From contig OZ014412.1 of the NCBI GenBank assembly GCA_963965975.1, positions 4,962,501 to 5,026,500 on the forward strand: a stretch of 64,000 nt of DNA. The letters are read 5' to 3'. A program made the translations under genes and the position numbers. This DNA comes from Xestospongia bergquistia. Its lineage: Eukaryota > Porifera > Demospongiae > Haplosclerida > Petrosiidae. Under the pieces are notes generated by a model that was not told the origin of the DNA, ran no database searches, and saw only the letters and a program-made list of their open reading frames with translations. This document shows positions 48,301 to 59,987 of the stretch, piece by piece; position 1 is the stretch's first letter; every line of letters begins with the position of its first letter.

Positions 48301-49272
48301 TAGAGTAAGAGGCTTTTGCTTTGCTTCATGGAGTATATGGAAAAATATAAAAAAAACTACCAAAACTCACATAAGTCAAAAAGCCTGAGAAACAAGTTAC
48401 AAGACAAGAATTAATATCTACTCCACTAAGTTTTGTATATTCATATATTATTTATAATATAATTAGTATTTTATTCTGAACTGAGCAATTAACATTCATA
48501 TAGCTTACCATAGATATTAGAGTCTATTCTAATATCTATGACATTATATACTTAACATTCCAAATTAGAAGATGTGTTAATTAGGTGTTAACTGTTGAGT
48601 TTCCCATCTTTCTACTCTAATATCTATACTTTAATTGTATGTTAAGAAAATGTCAGTTATTTATACATAGTGGATATGAGGGTAATAGTAAAAAAATAAT
48701 TAAAAAGTAAACTGACAACATTGCATGGACAGTATATAATAGATTTCCTTATGTCATTTGAAAATGGGATAGATCCGAGAGACAATTAAATATTGTTGTT
48801 GAACTCATTTGGTTTCATGCTGAATCTGTGAAAATCGTGGCAAGTCATCTTTTACTTACAGAGTTGGTGTTGTGGACAAAATAGAAGAAATGTGAACAAT
48901 TCATCATTTCACCAACTTCTACTGTGATGGTTAGAAGCATTGCTTTAACCTATAAATTAGTTACAACATAAGTATTATCCTAGTGAGGAAGACTGACAAA
49001 TATAGAGATATTCTGATGTCTTTTGGGTGAGATATTCTGTGTTTTCTGTCAATTAATTTTAAATAGAGAATCTATACTACTTTTATGTGATTGATACAAC
49101 ATGTGTATTACTACTATATAAGTATGTATGTCTATTTTTGTTGTAGTTTGTATTCCATAAGTATGTATCTTATGTTGCGGGAAACATTATGTTTTTTGAC
49201 ATAGGTGTATATTATCAGTGTATTGTTTATAGTTATAAGAGTATAGACTAACTACATCAAAGAGAAATGTTC
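48301..49272. repeat. spacer and flank A upstream of P3
   Basis: Collinear with 35291-36072. Flank A occupies about 48750-49272 and ends with the displaced promoter piece (TTATAAGAGTATAGACTAAC, GAGAAATGTTCT). About 48360-48560 has extra AT-rich sequence not in copy A. No gene seen. Confidence 0.6.
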
Positions 49273-50219
49273 TTTTAAACAAATATAATTCTCCTATGCA
49301 CTATTTAACACCACATGTTCATTACTAATTAGCAAAAAAACATGGCAGTGCATGGTTCTTATCAAAGTTGAAGGTTAGTATATCACACAAAAATATATAA
49401 AATTTTTAAATGATATTCTGATTAAAGTAGAGTATCAAGAGAACCCTCCATCAGCTTTTTAAAAAGACTTAAAGGACCTCATGGATAAATATCCTGACAA
49501 AACTTGAACTTGTAAGTTCAAAAGTAGAGCAATCTGAGGAATCTGGCAAAATGAAAAGAAATAATAATGATAAACAAACAATTCAAGATATGAAATAGTT
49601 GGTGTCTAGATATTAGTGGATATGAAGACATCCATGATGTGTGTTGTGTCCACATTGCTTTCATTGTCAATGTGTCATTTTACATCCTCCCAGCTAATTA
49701 TTTATTACCTCTCCGAAAGACAAAGAACAATTATAGTAACCATTGGCAGCTGAGTTACATTGTGATCAGTTATAACCCACTGTAAACTAACTAATGAGAA
49801 TTGTTAAACAGTACATCAATATTATCTCTCCATTTGTTGAGTACTCAGGTAGAACTTTGATTTCATCAATTGCTTTCATCATAGAATGCTCAGCTCAGCA
49901 TCTCACAATTTTAATATATTTTGCAATTTATAAACTACAGTTAAAATACACTAAGAATTCTGTGACTTGTGACATAATATACATGTTCTGATGTACCACT
50001 TACCAATGGTTTCAACACCAGCTAAATGAATTTACTTACTAGTCAGAATTGGAGCACATATGAAAGCATGAACACATCTACTAAACAAAGTATTGACAAC
50101 TGTTACGTTTTAATAAGTACTGACTTTTGGTTGACCAAGTAACGTCCTCCAATCACTCTTGAACTTGCCCACCATTGTTTGACTCTGACATTGAAATTTA
50201 AACTCAACTCATAATACAT
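49273..50219. other. insert between old promoter and E1 of P3, left part
   Basis: Same block as 36073-37015. A short open frame at 49794-49991 is not preserved in the other copy, so it is not called. Confidence 0.45.
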
Positions 50220-50729
50220 GTCCAATCTACATGAAAGATAAATGACCCAATATTGTAATATTCATGAAATTGTTGTATTTGAACTACAGATGATGTTACC
50301 CAAGGTTATAGCATGACAATCACATGTTGGATCAATCTTACTGTCAATTCATGAAAGGTCTTTAGCTCACAAACTAACAGAGACTGATTGTCCTCATCAC
50401 CATCAGTAAAAATACTTATATTATCATTGACTATGGATATTTATTTTGTATCATTGAAATTACCTGAATAATCCAACATAGGCTTTATTATTACCAGTCT
50501 CTTTGCCACCATTGTCACCTTCATCCATCATGTCCAAAAATATATATCAAGGAGCTCACGATTTATCAAGTGATTATGACTTTTTGACAACATTGTTGAC
50601 TTTACTTGTTCTAGTGTTGAACATAATCCTTTTGTCAGCCTCAGTGGAAAAATTCAGCTCCATTTGGTAGTGAACTCCATGTCTCATAAGCTTTTTCCTG
50701 GGAGGAGAAGTCTCATCAGAAGTAGCCAT
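50220..50729 (-). pseudogene. unknown minus-strand gene fragment, copy B, with N-terminal exon
   Basis: Equivalent of 37016-37392, and divergent from P3. First exon 50606-50729 starts with ATG and reads MATSDETSPPRKKLMRHG, then NFSTEADKRIMF, ending in a GTAAAG donor. The second exon (50464-50554) opens with TGA where copy A has TGG and lacks codons present in A. The third (about 50220-50447, TDGDEDNQSLLVCELKTFH) has frame changes near its end. The two copies decayed differently, implying an intact ancestor. The basic PPRKK start suggests a nuclear protein, but the family is not recognised. Confidence 0.5.
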
Positions 50730-50943
50730 TTTCAGTTTTCAAATGTGAATAACGTTCATGTGACGTCCTTTTACACGTAAAAGTTAATAATTCAAATACA
50801 TGGAACTACTGACCTAACAATAACAGTATTGTAGTGAAAAATATTTAAATTAATTAATTAAAATAAGCTATTAATTTAATTAATTTGCCCTTGGCTGGGC
50901 TTTTTTATACGCAACCTCATCGTTTAAGTTACATTGTAAGATA

Positions 50944-53900
50944 ATGTCAGCATTAATACTGGGTATCATCTTGTTATGTGTCAGTGAAGTTATTAGTAAC
51001 TGTCCACCAGACTCAGGTAAGTGACTTGATATGTAGTACATCATTTATTAACAATGCTCTAGGTATCTACCTGATGTTCAATGGAACTTGTTATCCTAAT
51101 GGGTCCTACATCAATCATATTTTCATCACACCAGGAAAGAACTATACATCACATCTTCAGTGTGTGTTACCTAATTCTACTTTGTCTGGGGGAGAGTGGG
51201 TTTGTCCTAATGGACAACCTGTAAACTGTGGATCCAGTACTAACAATAATCCTCTTCGCTGTATTAAATCTAATACTCCACCTAACATCACTGTATATAG
51301 ACCTGATGGAGACAATTTTTATGAAACTGATTTTGGTGGTAATAAGTTTAAATGTTGTCTACCCAGTAGTTGTTCTGATCCTACTACCAACATCATCACT
51401 GTTCATATATTCAGTAAGTTATATCTCATTGTACTAGTACACACTGTCATTTGTTACTGATCTATTATAGGACATGTAGAAATCATAGACTTCAGTATTG
51501 TTGAACTTCCTTTTAATATGACAGTTGTTTCACAACAATACACACTTCACTGTGTATATAGTGGATTTTATAATGAATTCAGGTGGTATAATAACAATAG
51601 TGAACTAAACTGTGGATCACCACAAAATGGATTCAGTTGTGACATTAACCCAACACCAATTCAAAATGTAGAAAACCCACCAACTGTAAGATCTTTATTT
51701 ACATTTACTGTTACTTGGTATGCAGAGGAGATCAATAGTGGAATATTTAGTCAGTCAAACAATAATGGTGATCATGTACATAGATGTTATGTAAGAACTG
51801 TGGAGACTAAAAGAAATCGTTATATTACAGTAACTGGTAAGTACTTTTACTACTATAGTTACATGATCTCATATAAAATCCTCTCAGCTCCAGGATTTAT
51901 TCCCTCTCTTCCTACTCTGGTCAACAAGACAGCTACCACTATCACTGTCAGTTGGACACCTGTTCCATCTGATGCTGATGGATATGTAGTCAATGCCACT
52001 AGTGACATACACACTGTGACACAACAGGTAAAGGGAGGTAGTCAGAATGAGATGACATTGAAGGGACTAATACCAGTAACAACTTATAACATCACAGTCA
52101 GAGCCTATCAAGATATACTGGGACCTGCTAGTAATGCAATCAGTGTACAAACTAATATAAATCTAACTACAGGTATAGATTTTAATGTATTATTTGATAT
52201 TTCAATAATTTATAACAATAGGTGTATCATCTATTAGTTGGATTTTGTTAACTACTGCACTTCAAAACAGTGTTAGTTGTATTACAACTACTGTCAATGT
52301 TACTACTGATGTTTACTGGTTAGTGAATGGAGTTATGAAGTACAACTCAATGTATACATTAATTGATTCTGATCTCCTCATATACAACAACACACTACTG
52401 GTATATCCTGATCCACTGGGAGTGTCAGTTAATGTTACCTGTATAGCAATGTATAAAGGAGTGAACTACAGTGACACTGTGATATTACAAGGTATGTAGC
52501 CATTCATCTGATATCACATACTAATTTATCAACTACTTTTAAGTTTTTCATAATTTTGTTATGATATTTTAACTAATAAACATAAACAAAACATTGTTTG
52601 TTTATTTGTTACTAATTACTTAATTAGCAAACATAACTTCACAGATTATATACATTACTTTGTTGTAACTGTGACTGTTGGTCCATATGACCACAAAATA
52701 GATGATACTCTATTAATTAACAGTTCATCTTCTAGTTTCCAATGGTCCTCCATCTAATGTGATGACATATATTTTAAATGAGAATAGTATTAAAGTCAAC
52801 TGGACTATGTCATCACAGACTAATGGATATGTCATTGTCATTAACTCTAGTACTGGAGTAGGTACTAACAAGATATTATCTACTACTGAAGATGAAGTTA
52901 TAGTCAATGGACTAATATTCTGTACATATAACATCAGTGTGTATTCATATAAAGATCTTCCTTCAATTAATAGTACACAGACATTGTTAAGGTTTAATAG
53001 TGAGTTCATATTTATATAAACACAATGTGACTTTATTTCATTGTCTAGTTCCTACACCAGTAACTAGTCTTTCAGTGAGTGATGTCTCAACTACTGGTAT
53101 TACAGTAAACTGGACTAGTCCCAGTAGTAAAGATGGTAATTATATAACATACTACAACATTTCCTATAGTTCATCTTGTCCTGAGTTATCATCAGTTAAT
53201 GTAACATTGATCTCTGTTACTCCTCATCAGTACACTACAACATTCAGTTATACATTAAAAGTATTGTTCAGTGGTATGAACTATACCATCACAGTGAGAG
53301 CTGGTAATGTACTAGGAGAGTCTAGTCCAGTGATGATATTAGTTGAAACAATACTAACAGGTAAATAATACCTTTAATATTTTAATATTAATACAACTTT
53401 AGAACCTATGGGATCACCAAAGCTGATCATGGTTTCATCTGTTAGCTTGACATCAAACAATATCACATGGGAAGACATTGATTGTCATCTACGTAATGGT
53501 AGAATCATTGAGTATATTGTGATCATTAGTAACAATAGTATCACATATAACCTCACCACTACTGAGAGATATGTCATTGTGAATGATCTAGTATTAGGTA
53601 ATGTATATAACATTAGTGTAGCTGGTGTGAACTCTATTGGAAGAGGTCCCTTCAGTGATCCTGTTGAAGTACAGATTGGAACTAGTAAGTACATTATTGA
53701 TGTTAATAAATAATAGTCAATTAATAATAATTTTTTATACTTTCTACTTAGTTCCTGGTCCAGTTGGTACACTAACCAGTTTGATGTCTATTACATGGGC
53801 TGTTATCTCATGGAGTGTACCTAGTTATATTCCTGTAGACTATCCTATTATCACATATGAGATAGGGTACACTGTTCATTTGTTTGATGGTAGTTGTTCT

Positions 53901-54524
53901 CCTAGTGATGAGTTTAATCCAATGATCAAAACTAATACAAGTAGTAGAAATGTGACTATAAGTGATCTGATAGGTAACACCTATTATCTGTTTGGTGTAC
54001 GTGGTTACACTGTTAATGGTTATGGAGTATGGAGAGTAATTGATAATATAACAGAACAAGAATGTGCTATTAGTACTAATGAAGGTAATTGTAGACAATC
54101 TATAAATTAATATTATTAACTTGTATTCTTTTCAGTGACTTCATGTAACACTAGTACTATTATTGGACTGGGTGTACTAGTTGGTATACTGTTGATTGTA
54201 GTGATAACTTGTTTTGTCATTATTATACTGCTATTACTAAATGTCAGACAGTATGTGAAATATATAATGTTTTTAGTTATTAACATATTCACTTCTGCAG
54301 ACTCAAATCATTGGGAACTAATACAATTAAAGGAACAGACAGTGGGTAAGTTATCATATTTCTGTTACCTTGTGTTACTTCATATAATGTCTATCTATAG
54401 ACCTGATGAAAATATTGAAATGAAAGTCTGTGAGCCCTACAGTCTACATCAGTCTAAACCAACTGATGATATTTATGATGAGTGTCAACCACCAGTAGAT
54501 ACCAGTGTATATGAGTGTATGTAA
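50944..54524 (+). CDS. Ig/FN3 transmembrane receptor copy P3, intact, 12 exons
   Basis: Exons: E1 50944-51016, E2 51063-51413, E3 51471-51836, E4 51888-52172, E5 52222-52491, E6 52736-52999, E7 53049-53360, E8 53403-53684, E9 53752-54084, E10 54136-54250, E11 54301-54345, E12 54401-54524. Coding length 2820, 939 residues, open. Short D1, NINLTTG-type E4 and the long (244-base) intron 5. The helix is of the ITCFVIIILLLL type, and the tail ends VYECM, a YxxM motif instead of YxxI. Unspliced sequence from E10 to E12 is also open in one frame, adding hydrophobic stretches. As in P2, E1 follows an inserted block rather than the family promoter, although TTACATTGTAAG is kept. Confidence 0.9.
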
Positions 54525-54689
54525 TATATCAGTAACATGATGTTAATTGTTATGTTTAGTTTTATATAGAGTTGTTATAGTTAATGTATCAAAACATAAT
54601 GTAGTTTATTTGTAATTTTTTAGTAGTAAATATTGTTTTTTTACAAAAAACTACACATTTAGTGTTTTTTTAACTACATTGTTACATGA

Positions 54690-54916
54690 TATCAAATGTA
54701 ATCCTCTCAGCTCCAGTATTCATTCCCTCTATCACAACAGGTAAAGAGAGGTAGTTGGATGAAATGAAACTGAAAGGTTGTCATGGTGATCCTTGTAATA
54801 CATGTACTACAATCAATTTATTAAAGTCATTAACAAGTGTGGTAAATATAACAACAATATATAGATGACATCAACTTATTACTATATTTAGATATATGTG
54901 TGTTATCTCCCGTCAG
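54690..54916 (+). pseudogene. E4 relic and 3' flank behind P3
   Basis: Deleted E4 relic (TTCATTCCCTCT, ACAACAGGTAAAGAG, TGTCATGGTGATCC) and the ATAGATGACATCAACTTA stretch, truncated at CTCCCGTCAG where it joins E2 of P4 directly. Confidence 0.75.
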
Positions 54917-57900
54917 GTATCTACCTGATGTTCAATGAAAGTTGTTATCCTAATGGCTCCTACATCAATCATAATTACATCACACCAAATACATCATATT
55001 ATATATCACATCTTCAGTGTGTGTTACCTAATTCTACTTTGTCTGGAGGAGAGTGGGTCTATTCTAATGGACAACCTGTAAACTGTAACAGCAATAATGA
55101 CAGTGATCCTCTTCGCTGTATTGAGTCTAATAATCCTGCTAACATCTCTGTATATAGACCTAATGGACAACAATTTTATGAAGTCAGTATAAGTGGTTCT
55201 CAGAGTATAGGTGGTAATATGTTCAAGTGTTGTCTACCCAATACTTGTTCTGATCCTACTACCAACATCATCACTGTACATATATTTAGTAAGTTATATC
55301 TCATTGTACTAGTACAGACTGTCATTTGTTACTGATCTATTATAGGACATGTAGAGATCATAGACTTCAGTGTTATTGAACTTCCTTCTAATATGACAGT
55401 TGTTCCACAACAATACATACTTCATTGTATATATAGTGGATTTTATAATGAATTCAGGTGGTATAATAACAATACTGAATTAAACTGTGGATCACCACAA
55501 AATGGATTTAGTTGTGACATTAACCCAACACCAAATCAAAATATAGACAACCCAATAACAATTAGATCATTATTTACATTTACTGTTACCTAGTATGGAG
55601 AGGAGATCAATAGTGGAATATTTAGTCAGTCAAACAATAATGGTGATCATGTACATAGATGTTATGTAAGAGTTGACGAGATTATACGAAATCATTATCT
55701 TACAGTAACTGGTAAGTACTTTTACTACTATAGTTACATGATATCAAATGTAATCCTCTTAGCTCCAGCATTCACTCTCTCTTTTCCTAATCTGGTCAAC
55801 AAGACAGATACCACTATCACTGTCAGTTGGACACCTGTTCCATCTGATGCTGATGGATATGTAGTCAATGCCACTAGTGACACACACATTGTGACACAAC
55901 AGGTAAAGGGAGGTAATTAGAATGAGATGACACTGAAGGGACTAATACCAGCAACAACTTATAACATCACAGTCAGAACCTATCAAGATAAACTGGGGCC
56001 TGCTAGTAATGTAATCAGTGTACAAACTAATGTAATTCTAACTACAGGTATAGATTTTAATGTATTATTTGATATTTCAATAATTTATAGCTATAGGTAT
56101 ATCATCTATTAGTAGGATTTTTATACTTCAAAACACTGTTAATTGTATTACAACTACTGTCAATGTTACTACTGATGTTTACTGGTTAGTGAATGGAGTG
56201 ATGAAGTACAACTCAATGTATACATTAATTGATTCTGATCTCTTCATATACAACAACACACTACTGGTATATCCTGATCCACTGGGAGTGTCAGTTAATG
56301 TTACCTGTATAGCAATGTATAAAGGAGTGAACTACAGTGACACTGTGATATTACAAGGTATATTGCTATTCATCTGATATCATATACTAATTTATAAACT
56401 ACTTGTAAGTTTTTTATAATTTTGTTATGATATCTTAACTAATATACATAAACAAAACAGTGTTAGTTTGTTTGTTACTAATTACTTAATTAGCAAACAT
56501 AACTTCACAGATTATATATATTACATTGTTGTAACTGTGACTATTAGTTCATATGACCACAAAATAGATGATACTCTATAAATTAACAATTCATCTTCTA
56601 GTTCCCAATGGTCCTCCATCTAATATGATGATATATATTTTAAATGAGAATAGTATTAAAGTCAACTGGACTATGTCATCACAGACTAATGGATATGTCA
56701 TTGTCATTAACTCTAGTACTGGAGTAGGTACTAACAAGATATTATCTACTACTGAAGATGAAGTCATAATCAATGGACAAACATTGAGTACATATGAGAT
56801 CAATGTGTACTCATATAAAGATCTTCCTTCAATTAATAGTACACAAACATTGTTAAGGTTTAATAGTGAGTTGATAATTGTATAAACACAATGTGACTTT
56901 ATTTCATTGTCTAGTTCCTATACCAGTAACTAATCTCTCAGTGAGTGATATCTCAACCACTACTATTACAGTAAACTGGACTAGTCCCAGTAGTGAAGAT
57001 GGTAACTATATAACATACTACAACATTTCCTATAGTTCATCTTGTCCTGAGTTATCATCAGTTAATGTAACATTGGTCTCTATTACTCCTCATCAGTTCA
57101 CAACAACCTTCAGTTATATATTAAGAGAATTGTCCAGTGGTATGAACTATATCATCACAGTGAGAGCTGGTAATATACTAGGAGAGTCTAGTCCAGTGAT
57201 GGTATTAGTTGAAACAAAACCAACAGGTAAATAATAGATTTAATGTTTTAATATAAACTTAATATAACTTTAGAACCTATGGGATCACCAAAGTTGATCA
57301 TGGTTTCATCTGTTAGTTTCACATTAAACAATATCACATGGGAAGAGATTGATTGTCATCTACGTAATGGTAGAATCATTGAGTATATTGTGATCATTAG
57401 TAACAATAGTATCACATACAACCTCACCACTACTGAGAGATATGTCATTGTGAATGATCTAGTAATGTATATAACATTAGTGTAGCTGGTGTGAACTCTA
57501 TTGGAAGAGGTCCCTTCAGTGATCCTTTTGAAATACAGATTGGAACTAGTAGGTACATTATCAATTTTAATGAACAATAGTTAATTGATAATAATTGTTT
57601 ATACATTCTACTTAGTTCCTGGTCCAGTTAGTACACTAACCAGTGTGATGTCTATTACATGGGCTGTTATCTCATGAAGTGTACCTAGTTATACTCCTGT
57701 AGACTATCCTATTATCACATATGAGATAGGGTACACTGTTCATTTGTTTGATGGTAGTTGTTCTCCTGATGATGAGTTTATTCCAATGATCAAAACTAAT
57801 ACAAGTAGTATAAATGTGACTATAAGTGATCTGATAGGTAACACCTGTTATCTGTTTGGTGTACGTGGTTACACTGTTAATGGTTATGGAGTATGGAGAG

Positions 57901-58387
57901 TAATTGGTAATATAACAGAACAAGAATGTACTATTTATACTAATGAAGGTAATTGTAGACAATCTATAAATTATTATTATTAACTTGTGTTATTTTCAGT
58001 CACTTCATTTCACACTAGTACTATTACTGGACTGTGTGTACTAGTTGGTATATTGTTGATTGTAGTGATAGTTAGTGTTGTTGGGAATATACTGCTATTA
58101 CTATATGTCAGACAGTATGTGAAATATATAATATTTTAGTTATCAACATATTTACTTCTGCAGACTCAAATCATTGGGAACTAATACAATTAAAGGAACA
58201 GACAGTGGGTAAGTTATCATATTTCTGTTACCTTGTGTTATTTCATATAATGTCTATCTATAGACCTGATGAAAATATTGAAATGAAAGTCTGTGAGCCC
58301 TACAGTCTACATGAGTCTAAACCAACTAATGATATTTATGATGATTGTCAACCACCAGTAGATACCAGTGTATATGAGTGTATATAA
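54917..58387 (+). pseudogene. Ig/FN3 receptor copy P4, no signal exon, several stops
   Basis: E1 and promoter are missing: the 3' flank of P3 is joined to the first base of E2, and the junction CAG still makes an acceptor. E2 54917-55288, E3 55346-55711 with TAG at 55591-55593 (same Trp as the M4 stop), E4 55763-56047 with TAG at 55918-55920 (Gln codon in the other copies). E5 56097-56357, E6 56602-56865, E7 56915-57226, E8 57274-57548 with a 7-base deletion (frameshift), E9 57616-57948 with TGA at 57675-57677 (Trp codon elsewhere). E10 58000-58114, E11 58164-58208 and E12 58264-58387 are open. Long E2, NVILTTG-type E4, long intron 5, tail VYECI. Dead as a receptor. Confidence 0.9.
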
Positions 58388-58539
58388 TATATCAGTAATA
58401 TGTTGTTAATTGTTATGTTTAGTTTTATATAGAGTTGTTATAGTTAATGTATCAAAACATAATACGATTTTTTAGTAGTAAATTTTGTTTTTTTTAAAAA
58501 CTACACATTTGGTGTTTTTTTTAACTACATTGTTACATG

Positions 58540-59639
58540 ATATCAAATGTAATCCTCTCAGCTCCAGTATTCATTCCCTCTATCACAACAGATAAAGAGA
58601 GGTAGTTGGATGAGATGAGACTGAAAGGTTGTCATGGTGATCCTTGTAATACATGTACATGTACTACTAAGTATTGCAATCAGTTTATTGAAGTCATTAA
58701 TGAGTGTGGGAGATATATCAACAATATATAGATGACATCACTTGTTACTATATTTACATATATATGTGGGTTACCTCCTGTCAGTTGTTCATGTACTAGA
58801 TATCACTTGTTGGTACTTTAATTGTATATTAAGAAACTGTCATTCATTTATATATAGTGGATATGAGGGTAACAGTACTAAATAATTAACAAATAAACTG
58901 AAAACATTTACAACATTACATGGATAGAATATAACAGACTTCTTTATGTCATCTGAAAATGACACGCGCACACACATTGTGACACAACAAATGAAGAGAG
59001 ATAGTCAGAATGAGATGACACTGAAGGGACTAATACCAGTAACAACTTATAACACTACAGCAGAGCCCATCAAGATATACTGGGATCTGCTAGTAATGAT
59101 ATCAGTGTATGAATTAATATGAATCTAACTGTATACATTTTGATTGGTAATGTCAATTACTTTGTTATGATGCATGTTTTGGAAATAAGAACCAATTTGT
59201 TTCTTTAAAGGAACTTATTAATAATTGTTGTGTGTCCAACATTATCTATTGTATCTTTGTGTCTTAATAAACAGAGATCTAGTTTATTTATTAATTACAT
59301 ACAGTATGATTATAGCAGTAGTGTTTTAACTCAAATTGAGTTGTATCTAATCCTTTTATAACAACACCTACCTTAGTTATAATTATTACTACAAACTTTA
59401 TTTATATTTTATAACTGAATTGTTGACTTAATCTCAAGTTAAATGTTGTTCTATTTTAGTAAATATATATTTTTTAATCATTACATAATAGGTTGTATTG
59501 TTAGTTCTTTAATGTGTTGTCATGGTGATCCTTATAATACATGTACATGTACTACTAGGTACTACAATCAGTAGTCACTAATGATTGTAGTAAATATAAC
59601 AACAATATATAGATGACATTAACTTAGAAACATAGCTTT
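58540..59639 (+). pseudogene. E4 relics and repeated 3' flank between P4 and P5
   Basis: 58540-58760 is the standard deleted E4 relic and 3' flank. 58970-59130 is a second, differently cut E4 piece (TQQMKRDSQNEMTLKGLIP, then TTYN, with a one-base loss). 59515-59630 repeats the TGTCATGGTGATCC flank once more. 59131-59514 is AT-rich with nothing recognised. Confidence 0.6.
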
Positions 59640-59987
59640 AACCTATAAACTAGTCAGAATATAGGTATTATCCTAGAGAGGTAGACTGACAAGTATTGAG
59701 ATGTTCATATGTCTTTTGGGTGAGATATTCTGTGTTTTCTGACAATACATTTTAATTGAGAATCTATACTACTTTCATGTTATTGATACAACATGTGTAG
59801 TACTACTATATAAGTATATATGTCTATTATTGTTGTAGTTTGTATTCCATAAGTATCTTATGTTGTGTGAATGGGAAATGTTTATGTTTGTTAATGTAGG
59901 TATATATTATCAATGTGATGTTTATACTGTGTAGTTATAAGAATGTGGACTAAGCATATTTGTTCTGTTATGTTACATTGTAAGACA
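59640..59987 (+). promoter_or_regulatory. flank A and proximal promoter of P5
   Basis: Flank A (AACTAGTCAGAATATAGGTA, GACAAGTATTGAGATG) followed by the proximal block (TATTATCAATGTGATGTTTA, AGTTATAAGAATGTGGACTA, TTACATTGTAAGACA) ending at the start codon. Same arrangement as P1. Confidence 0.5.
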
